Assembly (NCBI GenBank): GCA_021808485.1
Contig: JAKBBN010000034.1
Location: 1 to 34,349, forward strand
Direction of reading: 5' to 3'
DNA from: Planctomycetota bacterium
GTDB lineage: Bacteria > Planctomycetota > Phycisphaerae > WQYP01
DNA length: 34,349 bases
In this document: piece after piece, positions 1 through 7,165 of the stretch
How positions within the stretch are numbered: the first letter of the stretch is position 1
Layout of the letters: each line of letters opens with the position of its first letter
Position numbers and translations under genes: made by a program
The notes under the pieces: generated by a model
The model's database searches: none
What the model was told of the DNA's origin: nothing
The model's input: only the letters and a program-made list of their open reading frames with translations

Positions 1-330
1 ATGCTCGACGCCGATGTGGCAGCCGCCAGCCCGTCGAGCGTTTATCGTGTGCTCAAGAAAAAAGGCCGGATCGACCGCTCCAACGCCAAGCCCTCCCAAA
101 AGGGAACCGGCTTTCAGCAGCCGCTTGTCGCCTTCGTTCGTGTGCCGTCCGAATCTGGTGTTTCCCCGCACGGCCTATTTCATTCCAGCCTTCCCATGCA
201 CGCTGCGTTGGATGCCAGCCATCAATGGTTCGCCCGGACGCCCATTGTAGTGCGGCTACATAACGGCGTGGTCAGGGCCGAGGCGATCGGCCGCCGGGCA
301 ATGAATTCAGCGTGGCTCGTGCCGCGCTAA
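1..330 (+). pseudogene. IS transposase fragment (rve/DDE-integrase type), broken
   Basis: The first ~41 codons (1-123) resemble the stretch just upstream of the integrase core in rve-type IS transposases: an SPSSVYRVLK motif, then a Lys/Pro-rich linker ending KGTGFQQPL. In intact relatives as I recall them, this linker runs into a His-rich segment that opens the catalytic DDE domain. Here the similarity stops at about base 123 and the frame continues through unrelated sequence to a stop at 328-330. The ATG at base 1 corresponds to an internal methionine of such proteins, so the gene probably began left of the window. No DDE residues remain and it should be inactive. The identity of the sequence after the break (124-330) is unknown; it could be another repeat element inserted there. 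Confidence 0.55.
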
Positions 331-661
331 TGGGGAGCCTTCTTTTTCCAGTAATTCCGGCGCTGCAGGCCGACCGGGCCGGGTAACCCTGCCGGGTGGA
401 ATCCACCGGCAATGGCCCGGAGTCAGCCGGCACTGCGGCACTGCGTGTCGTCTGGAAAGGTTCAGGTGGGTTAATTAGGCGTTTTATGACAGAAAACCAG
501 TGGTTGGTTTTGAACAGCTGAATTGCGCCTTTTGGAGGCTGGTTTTGCAGCACCCCGTGCACAAACTGTCGCCCCCAGCCAGCCTGTTCTGGCGGGCATT
601 GGATTTCCGGACGGTTGCCAAGCGGCCGGTAATGCCGACAATAAGAACGCTGCGCCAGGCA
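331..661. other. Intergenic stretch, no gene supported
   Basis: Between the broken transposase and tRNA-Leu I see no credible coding region. A long open frame on the minus strand runs across this stretch and through the tRNA and has no recognisable protein features. The tRNA promoter should lie near the right end; TTGCCA at 615-620 is a possible -35 box, but no convincing -10 box follows at the right spacing. Confidence 0.5.
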
Positions 662-746
662 GCCCGGGTGGCGGAACGGCAGACGCTCAGGATTTAAAAT
701 CCTGTGACCCTTTCGGGTCGTGCGGGTTCGATTCCCGCCCCGGGCA
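662..746 (+). tRNA. tRNA-Leu (anticodon TAA)
   Basis: An 85-nt class II tRNA. The acceptor stem GCCCGGG (662-668) pairs with CCCGGGC (739-745), with discriminator A at 746. The anticodon stem (688-692 with 700-704) encloses the loop TTTAAAA, giving anticodon TAA at 695-697, which reads UUA leucine codons. A long variable arm (GACCC-TTT-CGGGTC) is typical of tRNA-Leu, and the T arm GCGGG-TTCGATT-CCCGC is perfect. The 3' CCA is not encoded. Confidence 0.96.
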
Positions 747-796
747 ATACACGTTTGCAATCAGAAGCTTTACGTATCACGCAGCCCGCGATAAAT

Positions 797-834
797 CCGA
801 TCGGCCGGGTGGGTGTTTCAGTCCGGCTGATCGG
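797..834 (-). terminator. Inverted repeat between tRNA-Leu and mqnA ends
   Basis: CCGATCGGCCGG (797-808) and CCGGCTGATCGG (823-834) form a 12-bp stem with one mismatch around a 14-nt loop. It lies 10 bp past the mqnA stop codon and 50 bp past the tRNA, where the two transcripts converge. There is no good U-tract on either strand, so it may be a weak bidirectional terminator or an mRNA 3'-end stabilising hairpin. Confidence 0.4.
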
Positions 835-843
835 CCGAGTCGT

Positions 844-1665
844 TCAGGGGATGTCCAAGTACCGTACCGGCCTGTGCACGGAAAGTAGTTTGTAATTGGA
901 TGCGAGGCGATAGAACTCCTCTATTCCCTGCCGGCTCGCCGGCTTTACCTGGTAGTCCAGATAATGCCGGTAGTACCGATGCAAAAGATCCGGCGGCCAA
1001 CCTTTCGCCGCCGCATATTTGGCCACCAGTTCATCGGTCATCGTGTCACCGGTCTTCCGCGCGTCCGCAAGTTGTTGCGCCAGATTGATATCCGGGCGGC
1101 CTGCCGGCATCATCCACATCGCAAATACGAACGGCAGGCCCGTATTTCTGGACCATTGATCTCCCAGGTCAAGCTGCCAAGGATAAAGTCCAGGCGGAGG
1201 CGCCGCATTAATCACCTTGTCCCCGATCAACAGTACGGATTCCATGGCGTCCCAATTGGGGAAATCCGCAGTCGGCAAGGCATGGATATCCGGCCCGGTA
1301 TTGTGAAACTCCCGCAGCACCACCTGCGCCAGTATCACGCTGGTATGACTGTCCGTGTCGGCATATAGACGGGTTATTTCCTGCGGTGGAACCCGCGAAA
1401 AAATGCGCACCGTCAGCGTGTGGCCGTGGCAGCCGATGCATCCCGCCGGCACCAGCACAAGTTCCGTCGGGCAGGTCTGGTAATCCACGATCGGCAGCAG
1501 CGCCGTATCAACATCCCCGCGGGTCAGCAGTTCGCCCAGGGCGGAAGGCACGGCGAACCGGACATGTATTCCCGGGTGGTTCAGCAGCGGCTCGATCAGT
1601 GGTTTGGAATTCAGGTAGGATACACATCCCACGCCGCGGGTGATGGATTTCCGGATTTCCGTCAT
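844..1665 (-). CDS. mqnA: Chorismate dehydratase, menaquinone (futalosine) pathway
   Basis: A 273-residue protein of the VitK2_biosynth (MqnA/MqnD) family. MqnA converts chorismate to 3-[(1-carboxyvinyl)oxy]benzoate, the first step of the futalosine route to menaquinone. The N-terminal VGCVSYLNSKPLI segment is characteristic of MqnA, as are the ALLPIVDYQ stretch (~residues 55-65) and the conserved LDLGDQW and LPFVFAMW segments in the C-terminal half, which shape the periplasmic-binding-protein-like ligand cleft. Length is normal for the family and there is no signal peptide, so it is cytosolic. The ATG start is preceded by GGAG nine bases upstream. It is divergent from the marR gene with 95 bp between. 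Other mqn genes are not in this window. Confidence 0.9.
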   Translation of the reverse strand: MTEIRKSITRGVGCVSYLNSKPLIEPLLNHPGIHVRFAVPSALGELLTRGDVDTALLPIVDYQTCPTELVLVPAGCIGCHGHTLTVRIFSRVPPQEITRLYADTDSHTSVILAQVVLREFHNTGPDIHALPTADFPNWDAMESVLLIGDKVINAAPPPGLYPWQLDLGDQWSRNTGLPFVFAMWMMPAGRPDINLAQQLADARKTGDTMTDELVAKYAAAKGWPPDLLHRYYRHYLDYQVKPASRQGIEEFYRLASNYKLLSVHRPVRYLDIP

Positions 1666-1691
1666 ATCAGCGTGCTCCGATTAACCGATGT

Positions 1692-1721
1692 ATTTTAGCA
1701 TCGCGAAAGCGGACATGCCAC
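1692..1721 (-). promoter_or_regulatory. Candidate mqnA promoter
   Basis: On the minus strand, GTGGCA (1716-1721) and TAAAAT (1692-1697) are separated by 18 bp, about 30 bp upstream of the mqnA start. The -10 box matches the sigma70 consensus at five of six positions. It sits inside a small inverted repeat, CGATG (1686-1690) and CATCG (1699-1703), which is a possible operator, perhaps for the divergent MarR protein. Confidence 0.4.
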
Positions 1722-1724
1722 ACC

Positions 1725-1754
1725 TTGCCTGAATATAGTTAGGAGGCTTACAAT
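1725..1754 (+). promoter_or_regulatory. Candidate marR promoter, start codon at predicted +1
   Basis: TTGCCT (1725-1730) and TACAAT (1749-1754) are spaced 18 bp apart. The predicted transcription start falls at about 1761, the A of the marR ATG, so the message would be leaderless. An AGGAGG (1741-1746, part of TTAGGAGG) lies 14 bp from the ATG, too far for a normal ribosome site and inside the promoter spacer. Confidence 0.4.
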
Positions 1755-1760
1755 ACAGGC

Positions 1761-2399
1761 ATGGCTGAACCGATTATCTACCTGCGGGAAACGCCGCGCG
1801 ATCCGGTGGTTCGCAATCTGCTGCCGGATTATCCCCATGCGGATCTACGGGATGTGGAATGCTACCTCCTGCTGTTGCGTGTTGTGCACGAAATGGTGGG
1901 CCGTGTGGAACGTCAACTGGCGGCGCGCGGCATCTCCCGCGGCCGTCTGGCCGTTCTGATGATCCTGCGTCTCCGGGCCGCCGGTCTGAATGCCGCCGCC
2001 CTGGCGCATCACTGCGGCGTAACCCGCGCTACCATGACCGGCCTGTTAAGCGGTCTGGGGAAGGCGGGGCTCGTAAGCTTTGCCGCGCACAGCACGGACG
2101 GCCGCATGCGGCGTGTCGGTATCACCGGGAAAGGGCGCAGGGTGCTGGCCGGGATCCTGCCGGATTATTATGCACTGTTGTGGTCGTTTACCCGGCGTGT
2201 GCAGCGAAAGGAACTCGCGCAGCTTAACGGCTCGCTTGCCCGGCTGCTCCATGAATTGACCCAAACACAGCGAGACAACGCCGTGACCGGTCCGGGGTCC
2301 AGGTCCGCGGGCATCCCGGCCGCAAAACGGCGCGGTAAACTATCATCGCGACCGCCCGCTTATGGCCGGCGGTCTGAAAGCAGGGGATTGCGGTCGTGA
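1761..2399 (+). CDS. MarR-family transcriptional regulator
   Basis: A 212-residue protein with a winged helix-turn-helix of the MarR type at ~residues 50-130. The recognition region contains LAHHCGVTRATMTGLLSGL, and the wing region contains the charged DGRMRRVGIT stretch followed by the helix TGKGRRVL. Flanking helices at both ends would form the dimer interface. The C-terminal ~40 residues are Arg/Ser-rich and likely disordered. The gene ends in a 4-bp overlap (GTGA) with the exporter gene, so the two are translationally coupled. This is the usual arrangement of a MarR repressor with the drug pump it controls. The ligand cannot be read from the sequence. Confidence 0.85.
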   Translation: MAEPIIYLRETPRDPVVRNLLPDYPHADLRDVECYLLLLRVVHEMVGRVERQLAARGISRGRLAVLMILRLRAAGLNAAALAHHCGVTRATMTGLLSGLGKAGLVSFAAHSTDGRMRRVGITGKGRRVLAGILPDYYALLWSFTRRVQRKELAQLNGSLARLLHELTQTQRDNAVTGPGSRSAGIPAAKRRGKLSSRPPAYGRRSESRGLRS

Positions 2400-3973
2400 G
2401 TGCAACTGCGGGCAAGCAGGCTGTGAGCCGTGGCGCTGTCTGGGTGCCGCGCGCCAACCCATGGCTGATAGCCGTATCGGTCATGCTGGGCACATTTATG
2501 GAAGTGATGGACACTTCCATCGCCAATGTCGCCTTGCCGCATATTGCGGGCTCCATGTCCATTACCCCCCATCAGGCAACGTGGGTTTTAACCAGTTATC
2601 TGATTTCAAACGCCATCGTTCTCACGGCTACGGGCTGGCTCAGCAGGCAATTCGGCCGCAAGCGGTTTTTGCTCTCGTGCATAGTGATTTTTATTGTTGC
2701 GTCGCTGGCTTGCGGGCTGGCGCCCAATATCGGGCTTCTGATTATGGCGCTGGTGGTGCAGGGAATCGGCGGCGGCGCCCTGCAACCCTGCGCGCAATCC
2801 ATTCTGCTGGAAAGCTTTCCGGTGGAAAAGCGAAGCTCGGCCATGGCGTTTTACACCTTCGGCGTGGTTTTCGCCCCGGTCATCGGTCCCACGCTTGGCG
2901 GATGGATTACCGATTCATTCAGCTGGCGATGGATATTTTTTATCAATATACCGATTGGAATTCTCGCCTTCATGATGATTGATGCATTTGTGGAAGACCC
3001 TCCCTATATTCGCAATGCAGTCAAAACCAAAATTGATCTCATCGGTTTTGGCCTTCTGTCCACATGGGTTGCCTGCCTGCAGGTGGTTTTGGACAAGGGG
3101 CAGGATGCAGACTGGTTCAGTTCACCTTTAATCTGCACATTGTCGGTTATCGCCGTGATCGGATTCCTGGCTTTCATCGCATGGGAACTTACGGCCGCCG
3201 AGCCGCTGGTGGATTTGCGCGTGCTGATAGATAAAAACTTTGCCGCCGGTACCATGATCATGACCGTTGTCGCCATGGTTCTTTACAGTACGACTGCGCT
3301 CCTGCCCTTGTTTTTACAGACGCTCATGGGTTATCCGGCGCTGCAAAGCGGCCTGGCGGTGAGTCCTCGCGGCATTGGATCGGTGGCGGGAATTCTGCTG
3401 GCCGGCCGGATGCTCGGCATTATTGATGCGCGGCTCTTTATGATACTGGCTCTGGCCGCGCTAAGCTGGTCCAGCGCGCTATTGGGGAACCTTACGCTGC
3501 AGGTGGGTATGTTCACCGTTACCTGGCCGATTATCATCAACGGTTTTGCCACAAGCCTGCTGTTTATCCCGCTGACCACCACAACCATGGGTACACTGCG
3601 CAATGAACAGATCGGCAACGGCAGCAGTATTTACAATTTAATGCGGAACATGGGCGGAGCCATCGGCATTTCCATTACGACAACCATGCTGGCCCGCACC
3701 AGCCAGGCCCGGCAGAGCCTGCTGGTTGCCTCCGCCACGCCGACAGATCCGCGCTGGCGACACACGATCAATCGTCTGCAGGCGATGCTGGCCCACACCG
3801 GCCCGGCGGCGACCGTTCACCGGCAAAGCCTGGCACTGGCCTATGAAATGGTGCAGAAGCAGGCTTCCTTGTGGGCGTTTGTGGATGACTTCCGCCTGCT
3901 GGCCGTTCTCTGCGCATGCTGCATTCCGCTTATTTTCCTCCTTAATCCCCCCCACCGCAAACCGGCGAAATAA
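2396..3973 (+). CDS. DHA2-family MFS drug exporter (EmrB/QacA type)
   Basis: A 525-residue inner-membrane protein with about 14 hydrophobic segments, the DHA2 layout. The loop after TM2 carries MFS motif A (GWLSRQFGRKRFL), and GPTLGGWITDSFSWRWIFF is the conserved DHA2 segment before TM6. TM1 carries the MEVMDTSIANVALP motif with the acidic residue typical of EmrB-like drug/proton antiporters. The GTG start overlaps the stop of the marR gene. In Gram-negative bacteria EmrB usually works with an EmrA membrane-fusion protein and an outer-membrane channel; neither is adjacent here, so partners must be elsewhere or the pump works alone. Substrate is unknown. Confidence 0.9.
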   Translation: MSATAGKQAVSRGAVWVPRANPWLIAVSVMLGTFMEVMDTSIANVALPHIAGSMSITPHQATWVLTSYLISNAIVLTATGWLSRQFGRKRFLLSCIVIFIVASLACGLAPNIGLLIMALVVQGIGGGALQPCAQSILLESFPVEKRSSAMAFYTFGVVFAPVIGPTLGGWITDSFSWRWIFFINIPIGILAFMMIDAFVEDPPYIRNAVKTKIDLIGFGLLSTWVACLQVVLDKGQDADWFSSPLICTLSVIAVIGFLAFIAWELTAAEPLVDLRVLIDKNFAAGTMIMTVVAMVLYSTTALLPLFLQTLMGYPALQSGLAVSPRGIGSVAGILLAGRMLGIIDARLFMILALAALSWSSALLGNLTLQVGMFTVTWPIIINGFATSLLFIPLTTTTMGTLRNEQIGNGSSIYNLMRNMGGAIGISITTTMLARTSQARQSLLVASATPTDPRWRHTINRLQAMLAHTGPAATVHRQSLALAYEMVQKQASLWAFVDDFRLLAVLCACCIPLIFLLNPPHRKPAK

Positions 3974-4002
3974 CCCCCCGCGCCCGTGCAACCGCCGCAA
4001 TT

Positions 4003-5982
4003 CTATTTGGACCGGCGGATTCCCGGCGGACCGGCGTAAAACAGCGGCATAAGCGCGCCGGCGCCGCGATAATAATACCCCGGCCCGCCCCGCCGGAATA
4101 AACGCGTCTGCAATCCCTGGGTTTCCGCAACCTCCACCGGGTAATTGTTGTTGTTCGTCATCGCCCCTTCCACATATACCAGGGATGCGCGCGAGTCGCT
4201 TATCCGCCACATGGCCGCCGCCTGCGGACTCCCGGCCCAGCTTGGATAAATATAAGCGCCCAGCACCGCCAATTTTGAATGGTTGGATATATCCGCGACA
4301 ATGGGTCGGCCTTCCGTTTTCAGCCCGCATATCCAGAACTGCGCATTGTTGCAGCGAATAAGCGTGCCTTCGGATTCAGGATTGTATTGCCACGCCCATG
4401 CCTTTTGTCCGTGGGAAAGGATGAGGCCGCCGGACGTCGTCACATCCTGAATAAACAGCGGGCCGCTGCCGTTGCGGGCGGTTTTGTAAAGCGTCGCGTC
4501 GGCCATCAGATGCTTCAGGATCAGGGCGGATTTTGTCTGGTTGCGGAACCAGACAAATTGCATGGGGTACGACACGTTCGCCTTCCACGGCGTCATCCAG
4601 AAACGCTCAAAGACCAGTGCCTTGTGCGCAAGGCGCCGGATTAGAAATACCGGATTCTTTGTGCGCCGCAACGGCGAAGCCACGGTCAAATTGGATTCCA
4701 GACCTATCACCCGGCGCACCGAACCATGAATAATGATCGTATGCCGGATTGTGTACGTTCCCTGCGGCCGCCCGCCCGGAAAATAAACCGTCGATTTGTG
4801 TTCCCGGGCGGCCCGATCAAATGCCGCCTGAATAGCCGCCGTGGAACCTGTTTTCGCATGAATTCGCACGGCGACCCAACGGTTTGGCGCCGCCCACGGT
4901 ATGGCCGGTGGGTCTTTTACCGCAACATTCAGCATATGCGGCTTGTTTCCAAACAGTGATCGCCCCGGCCGGGAAAGATACAATTTGACATGATTCGCAC
5001 GCAATCGCCGGATCGCGCCGAATGTCAGGCTTTGCGGGCTGGTCGTATTCATGTTGTGCACCATGTCACGGTAACCCTGCTGTCGAACGTTATGCAAAAT
5101 CAACATGGCACGGTTGATAATCGCCGGCCGGGCGGCACTCCCGCCCAGGAACCGCGAATGGTAAACCGCGATCTGCGCCAGATGGTCCAGTACATTGATG
5201 ACCGGCACACTGTTGTAACTCACGAGGCGACGAATGGTGACCGGTTCATTTTCATCCTCAATTCCGCAGATGTGCTGTTTGATCAGCGTAATACGGTCAA
5301 ACACCATGGAATAGTCATACTGGCTGATATAAATGCCGATGTTAAAGCCGCGCACCGTGAGGTTTTGAATCAATCCCGGCCCCGGCCAGCGCCGGTCCAG
5401 GTCCAGCCCCGTCGCCCCTGCGCCGTCTTTTGCGCCGCTGGCAATGGTCACGTTAAACAGACCGCCCTGATTGTTGTTAATGAACTCCAGGCCCGTTGCG
5501 CCGGGATTCCCCCTGCCGGTGTTGATTGTCATATTGAACACCGCATTATGAAATGCCTGTCCGGTGGACTGCCCGTCAAAAAAACTCAGCACCGGTTCAG
5601 GATGCGCCGGGTCCGCAAACGCCGGACTATGATCCGCGAGGCGCAAAATAGTGGCTTGTTCGCTCTGGCCCTGAAACACCAGTTGCTTGCATTTCGCCAG
5701 ATCCTTGCCCAGTGTAAGCGGTCGGGATACCAGATAGGTGCCGTTGGGAAAATAGAGAATACGAAATTTGCCTTCGTTGTCATCGATCGCCCGTTGTATG
5801 GCGGCGGTGTCATCGGTTTTGCCGTTTCCGCTCGCCCCATAGCGGACCGCCACATTCACCACGCCTGAATGCGGCGGAAAAATGATGTTCTCCGTCGGCG
5901 TTTGCCCCGCGATTTCCGCGGCCGGTCCGGTGAAAAGGGCAAAGCACAGCAAGGCGCCGGCGGTGACGATTGTTAATTTCAC
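4003..5982 (-). CDS. Secreted pectate-lyase-superfamily beta-helix protein, two tandem halves
   Basis: A 659-residue exported protein. The N-terminus has a classic signal peptide (hydrophobic ~residues 5-22, possible cleavage after the Ala-rich stretch). The mature part begins with the signature of PF12708 (pectate lyase/rhamnogalacturonase/epimerase beta-helix): YGASGNGKTDDTAAIQRAI, then a YFPNGTYLVS strand. A second, weaker copy occurs at ~residues 370-415 (GSTAAIQAAFDRAA, then VYFPGGRPQGTYTI), so the protein appears to be two beta-helix modules in tandem. Such proteins bind or cleave polysaccharides such as pectin or rhamnogalacturonan; the catalytic residues cannot be assigned here. The start is GTG, with GGAG six bases upstream. 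It converges with the exporter gene. Confidence 0.75.
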   Translation of the reverse strand: MKLTIVTAGALLCFALFTGPAAEIAGQTPTENIIFPPHSGVVNVAVRYGASGNGKTDDTAAIQRAIDDNEGKFRILYFPNGTYLVSRPLTLGKDLAKCKQLVFQGQSEQATILRLADHSPAFADPAHPEPVLSFFDGQSTGQAFHNAVFNMTINTGRGNPGATGLEFINNNQGGLFNVTIASGAKDGAGATGLDLDRRWPGPGLIQNLTVRGFNIGIYISQYDYSMVFDRITLIKQHICGIEDENEPVTIRRLVSYNSVPVINVLDHLAQIAVYHSRFLGGSAARPAIINRAMLILHNVRQQGYRDMVHNMNTTSPQSLTFGAIRRLRANHVKLYLSRPGRSLFGNKPHMLNVAVKDPPAIPWAAPNRWVAVRIHAKTGSTAAIQAAFDRAAREHKSTVYFPGGRPQGTYTIRHTIIIHGSVRRVIGLESNLTVASPLRRTKNPVFLIRRLAHKALVFERFWMTPWKANVSYPMQFVWFRNQTKSALILKHLMADATLYKTARNGSGPLFIQDVTTSGGLILSHGQKAWAWQYNPESEGTLIRCNNAQFWICGLKTEGRPIVADISNHSKLAVLGAYIYPSWAGSPQAAAMWRISDSRASLVYVEGAMTNNNNYPVEVAETQGLQTRLFRRGGPGYYYRGAGALMPLFYAGPPGIRRSK

Positions 5983-6091
5983 GAAATTCTCCGTTTGCGG
6001 CGAGTCGGCGGCACGTGCCGCAGGTTTGCGCGTCTAATGGGCAACGCCCGGCAAACCGTTTTATTTCCCTTTCATTCCGCGGCAAGCACAC

Positions 6092-6120
6092 GTTACAAGA
6101 CTGCCGCGGTCTGCTAAATT
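6092..6120 (+). promoter_or_regulatory. Candidate promoter of acyltransferase gene, near-leaderless
   Basis: GTTACA (6092-6097) and TAAATT (6115-6120) are 17 bp apart. Transcription would start at ~6127, two bases before the ATG at 6129. No ribosome binding site precedes this ATG, which agrees with a leaderless or near-leaderless message. Confidence 0.35.
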
Positions 6121-6128
6121 AATCACCA

Positions 6129-7040
6129 ATGAAAAGTCAGAATCCTGCATTGGACTGGTCAACATATCTGGCGGCGCGATGGGCAAGCATGATGCTGGGC
6201 CTGTTCCCGGTGAACGCGAATTTACGCACGGCGCGGGCCTTCGGATCCCTGTTGTGGGCGGTGGACCGCAAACACAGGGATCGCGCACTGGAAAATCTCG
6301 CCTTGAGCCTGCCGGAACTCGACAAATCGCGGCTGCAGGCGGTCGGTCGGAGATCTATTCAACATTTCTGCGAATTGGCGATGGATGTCATTTTCTCCAC
6401 GCGCATCATCAACATCCAGACCTATCACCGGTATGTGCACCTGAACGAACTTGCCGAAGGACTCAATGTGCTTCTGACCGGTCGCGGTGCAATTATGCTC
6501 ACCGGGCATTACGGTAACTGGGAGATACTTGGTTACACACTCGCAACGCTCGGGTTCAAGTCCTACAGCATCGCCCGGCCCATTGATAATCCGCATTTTG
6601 ATTCCTGGCTGCTTGATGTGCGGGAAAAAAAAGGGCAGGTAATTCTTTCCAAACGCGGCGTGACCACCACCGCCCAGCAGGTGCTCGCATCCAACGGCGT
6701 GCTGTCGATCATCGCCGATCAGGACGCGGGTCGAAAAGGCATGTTCGTGCCTTTTTTCGGCCGGCTGGCCAGTACCTATAAGAGTATTGGGTTGCTCGCA
6801 ATGCAGTTCAATGTGCCGGTGATTATTGGCTATGCACGGCGGCGCGGCGACCGGTTTGAATTTGATGTCGGCATTTCCGATGTTATTTATCCCGAAGACT
6901 GGCAAAATCAACCGGATGAACTTTATTACATAACCGCACGCTATACCAAAGCGATTGAGACATTCGTCCGCGAAGACCCTTCCCAATATCTTTGGATTCA
7001 CCGCCGCTGGAAAACCCGCCCGCGCAATGAGGCGGGTTGA
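6129..7040 (+). CDS. Lipid A biosynthesis-type lauroyl acyltransferase (LpxL/HtrB family)
   Basis: A 303-residue member of PF03279 (bacterial lipid A acyltransferase). These inner-membrane enzymes transfer an acyl chain from acyl-ACP to a lipid A precursor on the cytoplasmic face. The catalytic H-x4-E motif is present as HYGNWE (His127, Glu132), and a conserved IADQDAGRKGMFVPFFG segment follows at ~residues 195-215. An IHRRWKTRP-type ending is also typical. An N-terminal hydrophobic segment (~residues 15-30) would anchor it in the membrane. Length is normal. The acceptor may not be canonical lipid A, since related enzymes also modify other lipids. Confidence 0.85.
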   Translation: MKSQNPALDWSTYLAARWASMMLGLFPVNANLRTARAFGSLLWAVDRKHRDRALENLALSLPELDKSRLQAVGRRSIQHFCELAMDVIFSTRIINIQTYHRYVHLNELAEGLNVLLTGRGAIMLTGHYGNWEILGYTLATLGFKSYSIARPIDNPHFDSWLLDVREKKGQVILSKRGVTTTAQQVLASNGVLSIIADQDAGRKGMFVPFFGRLASTYKSIGLLAMQFNVPVIIGYARRRGDRFEFDVGISDVIYPEDWQNQPDELYYITARYTKAIETFVREDPSQYLWIHRRWKTRPRNEAG

Positions 7041-7165
7041 CCGGTGCGTAAAATCCTGGAAGTTGAGCTTGCCGAACATTTGCCGGGCCCAAGTTCCGGA
7101 ATTACACTGCGGATTCAGGAATGGCTGTTGCGGCCGATGGAAAATGAACAATGCGGAGAACCGAT

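Noticed and set aside
272..760. Open frame of 162 codons on the minus strand
   Set aside because: It runs antisense through tRNA-Leu, has no family motif and is Arg/Pro-rich as expected for a chance frame in GC-rich DNA.
6222..7151. 309-codon open frame antisense to the acyltransferase
   Set aside because: The plus strand has the H-x4-E motif and clear family features; the antisense product has none.
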